Under the pieces are notes generated by a model. The model searched no databases. It was not told where the DNA came from and saw only the letters and a program-made list of their open reading frames with translations. From positions 1 to 25,943 of IMG/VR virus record IMGVR_UViG_3300020166_000104: a stretch of DNA of 25,943 nt, one strand, 5' to 3'. Shown piece after piece: positions 1 to 6,609 of the stretch (its first letter is position 1; the number at the start of each line of letters is the position of its first letter). This stretch comes from a virus. The position numbers and the translations under genes are program-made.

Positions 1-138
1 TGGGGCGACATTTTTGCCTACAAAGGTCAGTTCATACAGAACGGAGGAGGTGTTGAATTTATACAAAGACTAACTCAAGCGCAATATGATGCTATAGGTA
101 CACCTGACCCGACCATACTTTACATAATCGTAGGATAA
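1..138 (+). CDS. C-terminal end of a phage virion (tail/fibre) protein, partial
   Basis: An open frame enters from the left edge and ends at TAA 136-138, giving 45 visible residues. The last part reads LTQAQYDAIGTPDPTILYII, a closing motif I know from many phage tail-fibre and other virion proteins (the 'YDAIGTPDPxTLYII' type tail end). The stop is followed after one base by the ATG of the next gene, so the two are probably translated together. The start and the rest of the protein are outside the window, so its specific role cannot be stated. Confidence 0.75.
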   Translation, partial: WGDIFAYKGQFIQNGGGVEFIQRLTQAQYDAIGTPDPTILYIIVG

Positions 139-139
139 T

Positions 140-1987
140 ATGAGTGTTTTAACGTTTGTAACTATTGGCGATGAAGGTAACGCTGTTGATACCACCGGCT
201 ATGGTGATGTATCATATGCATATGATATTAGTAAGTTTGAAATTACTGAAGGTAACATTGCTGAATATAATGCTGACCCTGCAAATAGCACTCGTCTGAT
301 TACAATAGATAGTCGTGGTACTGATAAACCAGCTACAGACATAACTTGGAACGAATGTGCTCGTTATGTTAACTGGCTTAATATAAATGATGGAGCTCAA
401 CCAGCGTATAATTTTGCTCTACCCGGCATTAATGAATATATTGATCTTTGGACTTCTGGCGAAGCATGGCAGCTTGATGGTGAGAATCTCTTTAGACATA
501 AAGACGCAAAATACTTTATACCGAACGAAAATGAGTGGTATAAAGCCGCTTATTATAAGGGTGGCGGCACTAACGCTGGTTATTGGTTATATCCAACAGG
601 ATCCGATACTGCTCCAACAGCTGTAACATCTGGAACTGTTGATGATACCGCGGTATATGTCGGTGCCGGTGTAACACCTTTAAGCCCAGCTGATGTCACA
701 GAGGCTGGTGGGCTCAGTCCTTATGGTACAATGGGACAAGGTGGTAATGTATACGAACATACGGAGAATACTTTTGATGGCGCTAACGTTAACGTCTTTG
801 CTAATCGGGTATACCGTGGCGGTAGCTCTGGTACCCTTTCAAACACCTTGATAAATACCTCACGTGCGTTTGCCGGTGCACAAACCGGGAGCCCTTCGGT
901 AGGTCTTCGTGTCGCAAAAGTGTCAGCTCCAGCACCTCCGCGACCACTAGTGCCGAATCAATTTGTTACAATTGCTAATTTCAGTAATGTCGATGACACT
1001 ACTGGGTATGGTGCTGTTAGTTACGAATACCAAATAAGTAAGTTCGAAGCTCCTGAGTCTGAGATTGATGCTTATAATGCCGATCCAATTAACGCGAACA
1101 CACTTATTACAAAAGATAGTCGTGGTGCTAATAAACCAGCAACAGACGTAACTTGGAATGAGTGTGCGAGATATGTAAACTGGCTCAATATTAAAGAGTC
1201 TAGATTGCCAGCATATCTATTTCTTGATGATGATATTACTAGTAATATTACTCCTTGGGATAGTGCTGATGCCTGGCAACTAGGTGGTGAAAATCTCTTT
1301 AGGCATAGAGATGCTAAGTACTTTTTGCCAAGTGAAGATGAGTGGTATAAAGCAGCATATTATGGTGGGGGAGTGTATTATACATACCCAACAGGAAGCA
1401 ATAGTGCTCCAGCAACAACAACCGAAGGTACACTCCCTGACACTGCGGTATACATTGACGGAGTGAATCCAAACCCACCAGGTCCTGCTGATGTAGATCT
1501 AGCCGGCGGGCTTAGTCCGTATGGTACGATGGCTCAAGGCGGTAATACGTACGAGTGGAACGAATCGACATCGGACGGTTTAAACAATGATACTAATGGA
1601 GCTCGTGTCATCCGCGGCGGCGCCTGGTATTCCTCCTCCCTCGACTTGCAGTCGTCCTTCCGCAGCACCATCCACCCCCCGGACTACGAGATCGCCGGCG
1701 TCGGTTTTCGTGTCGTAGCAATACAGCCACCGTCAGCGCCAAATACATCACCAGTTCTAAATTTAGCTGATAATCTTAAGGTTGGTGCTCTTCAAGTCAC
1801 GGCGGCTTATCTTGATTCAACAAGAGTGTGGCCTAATGATCTCGCTCTCTGGAGCTTCGAATCACCAGGAGGCTCTACAATTACAGGTTTCAAGATAACC
1901 ACCTCAAGTGGTGATGTTATCATTAATTGGGGTGACGGTACTGAAGATACTGTAAATTCAGGTCAGGTTATAAATAAAACATACTAA
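140..1987 (+). CDS. Tandem C-type-lectin/SUMF1-fold adhesin, probable DGR target protein
   Basis: The 615-residue protein holds two copies of a formylglycine-generating-enzyme-like (SUMF1, CLec fold) module, at about residues 5-262 and 275-527. Each copy shows ISKFE, PATD(I/V)TWNECARYVNWLN, E(N/D)EWYKAAYY, YPTGS, LSPYGTM.QGGN.YE and a final RGG...GLRV/GFRV. In phages this fold serves ligand binding, not sulfatase activation, so a receptor-binding or virion display role is likely. The end of copy 2 is GC-rich and has the codon pattern of a DGR variable region (separate entry). A PKD-like tail follows (about residues 575-615, INWGDGTEDT). The stop falls right at the NKTY that usually closes the first half of that domain. 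No signal peptide is seen. The fold is firmly supported; the adhesin role is inferred. Confidence 0.85.
   Translation: MSVLTFVTIGDEGNAVDTTGYGDVSYAYDISKFEITEGNIAEYNADPANSTRLITIDSRGTDKPATDITWNECARYVNWLNINDGAQPAYNFALPGINEYIDLWTSGEAWQLDGENLFRHKDAKYFIPNENEWYKAAYYKGGGTNAGYWLYPTGSDTAPTAVTSGTVDDTAVYVGAGVTPLSPADVTEAGGLSPYGTMGQGGNVYEHTENTFDGANVNVFANRVYRGGSSGTLSNTLINTSRAFAGAQTGSPSVGLRVAKVSAPAPPRPLVPNQFVTIANFSNVDDTTGYGAVSYEYQISKFEAPESEIDAYNADPINANTLITKDSRGANKPATDVTWNECARYVNWLNIKESRLPAYLFLDDDITSNITPWDSADAWQLGGENLFRHRDAKYFLPSEDEWYKAAYYGGGVYYTYPTGSNSAPATTTEGTLPDTAVYIDGVNPNPPGPADVDLAGGLSPYGTMAQGGNTYEWNESTSDGLNNDTNGARVIRGGAWYSSSLDLQSSFRSTIHPPDYEIAGVGFRVVAIQPPSAPNTSPVLNLADNLKVGALQVTAAYLDSTRVWPNDLALWSFESPGGSTITGFKITTSSGDVIINWGDGTEDTVNSGQVINKTY
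152..1725 (+). repeat. Intragenic tandem duplication of the SUMF1/CLec module
   Basis: Unit 1 (about 152-925) and unit 2 (about 962-1725) encode alignable modules. Both begin FVTI and continue through DTTGYG.VSY.Y.ISKFE. The DNA still matches closely around 343-385 and 1150-1190 (TGGAAYGARTGTGC). The units differ mainly in loop lengths and in the last 100 bases, where only unit 2 is GC-rich. Confidence 0.8.
1605..1717 (+). other. Putative variable region (VR) of a diversity-generating retroelement
   Basis: By hand count 72 of the 110 bases from 1605 are G or C, in a strongly AT-rich genome. Between the fixed RGGAW (to 1627) and VGFRV (from 1700), the codons are nearly all C-ending: TCC, TCC, TCC, CTC, GAC, then fixed TTG CAG TCG, then TCC, TTC, fixed CGC, then AGC, ACC, ATC, CAC, CCC, and later TAC, ATC, GCC, GGC. 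Adenine is scarce (11 of 72 bases in 1628-1699). A template with AAC codons at the variable sites, changed only at adenines, would give exactly this NNC pattern. The 3' part (about 1697-1720) would be the conserved initiation end. No matching template repeat or reverse transcriptase lies in the window. Residues 497-520 of the adhesin would be the diversified surface. Confidence 0.7.
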
Positions 1988-1990
1988 ATA
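1984..1990 (+). promoter_or_regulatory. CTAAATA start-proximal box before the LRR gene
   Basis: The box lies 5 bases before ATG 1996 and shares its bases with the TAA stop of the preceding gene. It is a variant of the ATAAATA element found before most genes here. No Shine-Dalgarno sequence is present. Confidence 0.45.
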
Positions 1991-1995
1991 TTATT

Positions 1996-2724
1996 ATGGC
2001 AACATTGTTGAGTATAGCTCCCGTAGATGGTAATTCGTCAGTGACGCAAATCGACGTCGGTAATAGTTCTCCTAAACTTGGTGGTACTCTTAATGTTTCT
2101 GCTTTTCCAAATTTAGAAGAAATAAGATGTGACGGGAATGACATAGCAGAGTTTACAGGGTATGCAGAAAATCCTAATATAAAAGTGGTGCTAGCAGCGC
2201 AAAACCAACTAAGCGGACCCATTCCGGACATCACTGGTATGACCAGCTTAGAATATTTCTGGGTTATGGTTAATGGCTTTACCGGATCGTTTCCGGATAT
2301 TTCTCAAAATACTGAACTGAGACTTATAAATGTTGGTGGTAATAATCTGACTGGTACCCTACCAGCGTCGATAGAGTTTCCATCCATGTTCCGGTTCAAC
2401 GTCTACGATAATTCCTTCACTGGGTCTATTCCAGACTGTAGTAACACACCAAACCTAGATTATCTTCTAGCTGACGGTAATAGTCTCACAGACTTTACCG
2501 GGGGTTTTCCGACTGCGCTTCGTCGGATTTTCCTAAACAACAATAACCTTACAGAAACCGCGGTTGATAATGTACTCCAAGCTGTCGTTGATGCTAATAG
2601 AACCACAAATATGAGTGGTTGTGTAATAAACCTTGGTGGGTCGGGTAATTCAGCTCCATCAGCAGCAGGTATTGCAAATAAGAATACCCTCATTGGTAGA
2701 GGGTGGTCTGTAAGTACAAACTAA
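1996..2724 (+). CDS. Leucine-rich-repeat virion/adhesion protein
   Basis: The 242-residue protein is built of LRR units with the 'plant-type' signature N.L(S/T)G.IP: LSGPIPDI, FTGSFPDI, LTGTLPAS, FTGSIPDC, LTDFTGGF, over about residues 30-190. The C-terminus (NLGGSGNSAPSAAG...RGW) is a closing segment I recognise from other phage and marine bacterial LRR proteins. Such surfaces bind proteins or glycans. The gene starts 8 bases after the adhesin stop, in another frame. That adhesin ends in a half PKD-like domain of the sort that often precedes these LRRs in one polypeptide, so the two may be a split of a former single protein. Virion location is inferred from the context. Confidence 0.75.
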   Translation: MATLLSIAPVDGNSSVTQIDVGNSSPKLGGTLNVSAFPNLEEIRCDGNDIAEFTGYAENPNIKVVLAAQNQLSGPIPDITGMTSLEYFWVMVNGFTGSFPDISQNTELRLINVGGNNLTGTLPASIEFPSMFRFNVYDNSFTGSIPDCSNTPNLDYLLADGNSLTDFTGGFPTALRRIFLNNNNLTETAVDNVLQAVVDANRTTNMSGCVINLGGSGNSAPSAAGIANKNTLIGRGWSVSTN

Positions 2725-2731
2725 TAATACT

Positions 2732-2956
2732 ATGGCATATCAAGTTATAACAGAAGTAGACAATATTCAGACATCATCGACGGATTGGTGGATGATATAT
2801 AATTCGATTAATTTAGACACAATTTCGCCGCTAATGCAGTGTAGTGGATATACATCATCTCCGGATGTAATGGTTAAGGGAGACGATAAAGCAGAAATTG
2901 AACAATATATTATCGATAACGATATTAAGCCGTTTTCAGAGGAAGATAGTATCTAG
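2732..2956 (+). CDS. Small protein of unknown function (74 aa)
   Basis: I do not recognise this protein. It is acidic, with a DWW pair near residues 18-20 and an acidic C-terminus (FSEEDSI). It starts 7 bases after the LRR gene, with a CTAATA box 5 bases before ATG, and its codon use looks like that of its neighbours, which supports a real gene. Its TAG stop (2954-2956) overlaps the TAG stop of the converging glycosyltransferase gene within one CTAG. It could be a small partner or chaperone of the upstream adhesins, but nothing in its sequence shows that. Confidence 0.6.
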   Translation: MAYQVITEVDNIQTSSTDWWMIYNSINLDTISPLMQCSGYTSSPDVMVKGDDKAEIEQYIIDNDIKPFSEEDSI

Positions 2957-3852
2957 TTATTTACTGAATCAAATACTTCCTGCAGGTTAAATATATCTGA
3001 TTGCGGGTACGGGAATTCATGCTCCGGTCCATTAAAGTCGTAATCGAATAGGAAGCTGTCAATACCAGCAGTATTCTGCCCCTCGATAGGTTTAACGGTC
3101 GGCTTAAAATTCTTATGCACATCATAACCGAATACATCTGGACTCGTACCAATCCATAGTACAGAAGACTCGACGCTAAATGCAGCTGCTGCATGCTGAA
3201 GACAGCTATCGATAAGTATACGTTTTTGAACGATCCCGGGTAATAGCATTAATGTACGTTTATCTATCTCAGGTAACGCTTCAACTCCATGCAAGCTTGG
3301 ACAGTTTGGCCTCGTTACATGTAGTATATGGTATTGTTCTTTTAGATTATCTACGAGTATTTGAGCCTGACCGTTAGGAATATCTCTCGTCCAACAATAT
3401 CCTATCTCATTATCATGGAACATACCACCATTAGTCTGTAGTAGTAGAGTGGGTTTAGAGCGAGCAAACTGATTACTCATTCTTTCCACCTCTGCAGGCG
3501 TATAGAATAAACCGGGCGTATTATCGCCATCCCATTTGATGCTGTGAGTATCACACCAGGACTCAGCAAGTACTCGCTTGTTGTATAGGTGACCTGTATT
3601 GAAATAAGGCTCGCCTTTGAGTATGATTGTATTACGACCTTCTATATAATCTTTATAGAAGTATGGAATAACACCGGATCTAAATACCCTGTATACATCA
3701 GGATTGTTTAAGTATACTTCAGGCCATGGAGTAACAACGATGATCTTTCTCTCAGGATGGGCGGCTTTAATATTTCTTGTGACAGCCGTAGATGCAATAA
3801 TTTTACCTAGCCCTCCTTCAGGGTTAAAAATTAAATATTCCTCCTTATCCAT
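2953..3852 (-). CDS. Glycosyltransferase, family 9-like (heptosyltransferase type, GT-B fold)
   Basis: From the ATG at 3852 the protein has 299 residues. The N-terminus LIFNPEGGLGKIIASTAVTR (residues 7-26) is the glycine-rich loop of GT9 heptosyltransferase-like enzymes. Residues 215-237 (DSCLQHAAAAFSVE...WIGTS) match the family's 'DSGLMHLAAALGVP...LFGPT' donor-binding motif. Family members move an activated sugar onto a lipopolysaccharide or other acceptor in the cytoplasm. An in-frame ATG at 3876 would add eight residues (MYKIIYIY) translated from an (AT)n tract; I prefer 3852 because the conserved fold starts there. It is the only - strand gene between two + strand adhesin blocks, so it looks like an inserted accessory gene. 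The acceptor (virion protein, host surface glycan or DNA) cannot be read from the sequence. Confidence 0.75.
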   Translation of the reverse strand: MDKEEYLIFNPEGGLGKIIASTAVTRNIKAAHPERKIIVVTPWPEVYLNNPDVYRVFRSGVIPYFYKDYIEGRNTIILKGEPYFNTGHLYNKRVLAESWCDTHSIKWDGDNTPGLFYTPAEVERMSNQFARSKPTLLLQTNGGMFHDNEIGYCWTRDIPNGQAQILVDNLKEQYHILHVTRPNCPSLHGVEALPEIDKRTLMLLPGIVQKRILIDSCLQHAAAAFSVESSVLWIGTSPDVFGYDVHKNFKPTVKPIEGQNTAGIDSFLFDYDFNGPEHEFPYPQSDIFNLQEVFDSVNN

Positions 3853-3930
3853 ATATATATATATTATTTTATACACTAAACTCCAAAGGTCAACTATAGA
3901 ATAAAGGTTTAACCGTCTTAAATAATATTA
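3853..3930. promoter_or_regulatory. Divergent intergenic region between glycosyltransferase and LRR_5 gene
   Basis: This 78-base gap holds start signals for two diverging genes. On the - strand side there is an ATAAAATA (3865-3872) and an alternating (AT) tract next to ATG 3852. On the + strand side TTAAATA (3918-3924) ends 6 bases before ATG 3931. Promoter function is inferred from resemblance to the T4 late box TATAAATA. Confidence 0.45.
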
Positions 3931-5895
3931 ATGAGTAAGGGAACGTCTATATACCATTTCAGTAGCACAGTCTTATACAACGAAGTATTTGATCCTAGGG
4001 AAGATTTAATTGTATCTCTAGTACGTACAAACGAAGAGCAGGAAAACCTAGGTGCATTAAGACTCGAGGGAGGTAGTTTCGGCGGCAGCCTACTGGCACT
4101 TGAGCCTACGCGACAGAACCCGACTGGTACACTTGGTTATAATTTCTCTAATGAGTTTGAGAATCTATGTTTATATCTCTTTGATGCATCAGTAGATACG
4201 TCGAACTTTTCCGGCATTGACGGGCCCTCGCGTAGCACGGCAATTTCTGCTTTTGATGTTGCTCACGTACCTGGTAATATTTTCCTAAGCGGCGATAACC
4301 CCGTACCGAATAGGTATTATAGGAGTTTTGGATCAGCTCCACTACCACCTGCAACCCCAACAGTATTATATGATACGAGTGGTACTCCAGTAGTTTCCAT
4401 AACAACAGATATACCAGATAACTGGAACACTAGCGGCTCATCTTACCCGACTGCGACTCGCTTAGAAATTGGAACAAGCTGTACTGTAGTTGGCTTCCAA
4501 GCCTTTACATATTCGAACGTAGCTTCCGGATTAAATTCTACGGAATTACTAATACCTTATAGTGTAACTGATGTTGGCACTCAAGCCTTTCAAGGTACGG
4601 GATTTACATCAATAAGTTTAGATAGTGGATTGGTAAATATAGGAGATGCAGCATTTTACGAAATGGAGAAGCTAGAAGGTGAAGTAATAATTCCTGAAGG
4701 TGTTATAACTATTGGTCAAGCGGCCTTTGCAACCTCTGGCACTCTTGACGACGGGGGCGGTATCACATCGATAACTATTCCAAGTAGTGTAACAAGTATT
4801 GGAGCAAATGCGTTTGCGCAGCCGACTGCCGGTTTCCCAGGTGATCGAGGCAGCGTGCTAGCCTTAACGAGGGTTAATTGCTATGTGAATAAATCGATTG
4901 TTGATGCAGGAGTTAATTCACTAGGCGGAAATAACGGCTTAACAGAGATTCATGTTCGTCAAAATGACTCTTCTTGGACTGCTGGCCCTGGGCAAACTGT
5001 TGGCGGGTTAACCTTATTCGTGATTAAAGATTTAGTGGAATCACCTACAAGTGCGGGGTGGAATGCAGATACTGCATGGGTTGACTCAGCCGGTACTTCT
5101 GAATTCAGATATACTTACAACGATTCTAAATATGGTAGTCCTCAAAATGGGTGGGAGTTTAGATATACAACAGCCGAGCCAGGCAGCAGCACAAACTGCT
5201 TCTACACTACAGTCTCTTCTGCTAGTGGTTTATTTCCATGGGAGATACCAAGTTGGTACGTTACCAATAACAGCTCTAATACATATGCTCTTTCTACAGC
5301 TAGTACAGTCGATTTAACATTATCAGGATTTACAACCAAATATGGTCTGTCGATAGACAATGCTTATGAACTCGATGGCCCTGGGGCTAGCGTTTTAACA
5401 GACCTAACTCAGCCAGTTACAAGATTGACTGACCCTACATCTTTCGGTTCATTCCTATCCGGTGCATTAGTATTAGCTTGTGTAGATAACAACGGAGCTT
5501 TTAGTTTATCAGGTAGTCAAGATGGATTTTATAGTGGCGGTACTGAGACATTATCATCAAAGGTATTCAGTGTTAGGGCATTATCTGCATTACAGAGCAC
5601 TAGATCAGCAGAATTATGTACGTTTGACTTTAAAGGTGCTGTTGTACCTGAAGATGGTTATTCAACTATCGATGATAGGTGGAAGCTTCTAAGAGTTGGA
5701 TTTAAACGGAACCTACAAGATGTTGTTCTATATATACGTGAAAACGGCATATATGAAACTCAACAAGTTTTCAGTACAGGATTTAACTTAGAACAAATAC
5801 CAGCTGGCGTTAAGTTGGGGATTTCATACTCAGGTCATATGCCTATGGAAATTCAAAACCTAACCATTAATGGTATATTAACATCAGCATCATAA
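3931..5895 (+). CDS. BspA-like (LRR_5) virion protein, likely receptor-binding
   Basis: The 654-residue protein has a unique N-terminal part (1-145). A BspA/LRR_5 repeat region follows at about 176-300, with units of the form 'L.IP.SV..IG..AF': LLIPYSVTDVGTQAF, LDSGLVNIGDAAF, VIIPEGVITIGQAAF, ITIPSSVTSIGANAF. A linker comes next (about 320-370), then a C-terminal beta-rich part (about 375-654) that could be a jelly-roll or lectin-like domain. BspA-type repeats mediate surface binding in bacteria and protists and occur in large phages. The gene opens the long + strand structural block, and only 11 bases separate it from the next gene. The LRR call is firm; the C-terminal fold is a guess. Confidence 0.75.
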   Translation: MSKGTSIYHFSSTVLYNEVFDPREDLIVSLVRTNEEQENLGALRLEGGSFGGSLLALEPTRQNPTGTLGYNFSNEFENLCLYLFDASVDTSNFSGIDGPSRSTAISAFDVAHVPGNIFLSGDNPVPNRYYRSFGSAPLPPATPTVLYDTSGTPVVSITTDIPDNWNTSGSSYPTATRLEIGTSCTVVGFQAFTYSNVASGLNSTELLIPYSVTDVGTQAFQGTGFTSISLDSGLVNIGDAAFYEMEKLEGEVIIPEGVITIGQAAFATSGTLDDGGGITSITIPSSVTSIGANAFAQPTAGFPGDRGSVLALTRVNCYVNKSIVDAGVNSLGGNNGLTEIHVRQNDSSWTAGPGQTVGGLTLFVIKDLVESPTSAGWNADTAWVDSAGTSEFRYTYNDSKYGSPQNGWEFRYTTAEPGSSTNCFYTTVSSASGLFPWEIPSWYVTNNSSNTYALSTASTVDLTLSGFTTKYGLSIDNAYELDGPGASVLTDLTQPVTRLTDPTSFGSFLSGALVLACVDNNGAFSLSGSQDGFYSGGTETLSSKVFSVRALSALQSTRSAELCTFDFKGAVVPEDGYSTIDDRWKLLRVGFKRNLQDVVLYIRENGIYETQQVFSTGFNLEQIPAGVKLGISYSGHMPMEIQNLTINGILTSAS

Positions 5896-5896
5896 A

Positions 5897-5904
5897 TATA
5901 AATA
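5897..5904 (+). promoter_or_regulatory. TATAAATA box overlapping the start region of the next gene
   Basis: This is a perfect match to the T4 late promoter -10 element, but it ends only 2 bases before ATG 5907. An overlapping ATAAATA at 5892-5898 leaves an 8-base gap. Confidence 0.45.
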
Positions 5905-5906
5905 AC

Positions 5907-6575
5907 ATGGCTAATTTCAAATTAACAGAATTAAACGGCGTAAGCGATACGGCTGCTTCAGACTTAATATATATAGTACAACAGGATCTTTCAAAGAGTA
6001 TTACAATTGAAAATTTCTTTAGCAATATACCAGCTTCGGTAACTACAACCGGGAATTTTGATATTGTGAATCCTGGTGTTAACGGTGGTAGTTATTTATC
6101 CGGTGGTCAAGATATAAGTTTAGGTCTAGCGAGCAGCTTTATGCCTAGGAATACACGCGAGGTGATAAATATAGAGACTCTTAATGCCCCTAGTGAGCCT
6201 TTCGAATGGCCAGGTGCTGGTGAAACACTAACACAGTATGGTAACAGCATTGTATGTATATCTGGTGGTGCCATTAATCCTCCCTCTTCACCACAGCGTA
6301 TGAATGCTACTATACCTAATAGCACTCAGGAGGAATTACCGGTTGGATGGAGTGTTAAATTCATTCAAACCGGAGAACTGCCAATTTACCTCAGCGCCGG
6401 TCCTGGTGTTACAATTTTATCAGTCAATGATACTTTGAGTTCTGGATATAGTGGTGCAGCAGGTGAGATACCCTTCTCGTCCATGGAGGTGTATCGGGTG
6501 GCCGAGGATAAGTTTGTTGTCACACACAGTCTATCCTGTAATGGTCTAGGTACAAATAGATCTGACTGGGTATAG
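5907..6575 (+). CDS. Short fibre-like virion protein with baseplate/fibre N-terminal motif
   Basis: The 222-residue protein begins MANFKLTELNGVSDTAASDL and continues to YIVQQDLSKSITIENFF. This is the common N-terminal segment of phage fibre proteins ('ISEL...DLI.VVQ...SK.ITL.NL') and is thought to dock them to the baseplate or to a larger fibre. The same type of opening is found in the tail-collar protein at 15835. The rest (60-222) is beta-rich with no enzyme motif. A fibre or decoration subunit is likely; the binding target is unknown. Confidence 0.65.
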   Translation: MANFKLTELNGVSDTAASDLIYIVQQDLSKSITIENFFSNIPASVTTTGNFDIVNPGVNGGSYLSGGQDISLGLASSFMPRNTREVINIETLNAPSEPFEWPGAGETLTQYGNSIVCISGGAINPPSSPQRMNATIPNSTQEELPVGWSVKFIQTGELPIYLSAGPGVTILSVNDTLSSGYSGAAGEIPFSSMEVYRVAEDKFVVTHSLSCNGLGTNRSDWV

Positions 6576-6578
6576 TTC

Positions 6579-6591
6579 GAGACGTAGTCTC
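6579..6591 (+). other. Small perfect hairpin in the intergenic gap
   Basis: GAGAC-GTA-GTCTC forms a 5-bp stem with a 3-base loop just after the stop at 6575. No T-run follows, so it does not look like a Rho-independent terminator. It could be an mRNA stability or processing hairpin, or chance. Confidence 0.3.
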
Positions 6592-6594
6592 TAA

Positions 6595-6601
6595 TTAAAT
6601 A
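6595..6601 (+). promoter_or_regulatory. TTAAATA box before the 1161-aa gene
   Basis: This box belongs to the recurring start-proximal series, with an 8-base gap to ATG 6610. There is no Shine-Dalgarno sequence. Confidence 0.4.
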
Positions 6602-6609
6602 TAATTAAG

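Noticed and set aside
1605-1717. GC-rich island as a horizontally acquired insert or assembly error
   Set aside because: The island keeps the reading frame and the conserved RGG/GFRV frame, and its edges fit the module exactly. The NNC codon pattern is better explained by adenine-directed diversification.
140-1725. True formylglycine-generating (sulfatase-activating) enzyme
   Set aside because: The modules have the SUMF1 fold signature, but I see no active-site cysteine pair near the end, and the domain is duplicated and fused to PKD-like sequence in a virion-gene cluster. Ligand binding is the better reading.
3853-3864. Alternating AT tract as a replication origin or microsatellite
   Set aside because: It is only about a dozen bases, lies in a start region, and has no flanking iterons.
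3853-3876. Upstream start (ATG 3876) for the glycosyltransferase
   Set aside because: It adds eight residues (MYKIIYIY) translated from an alternating AT tract next to the promoter-like box; the conserved fold begins right after ATG 3852.
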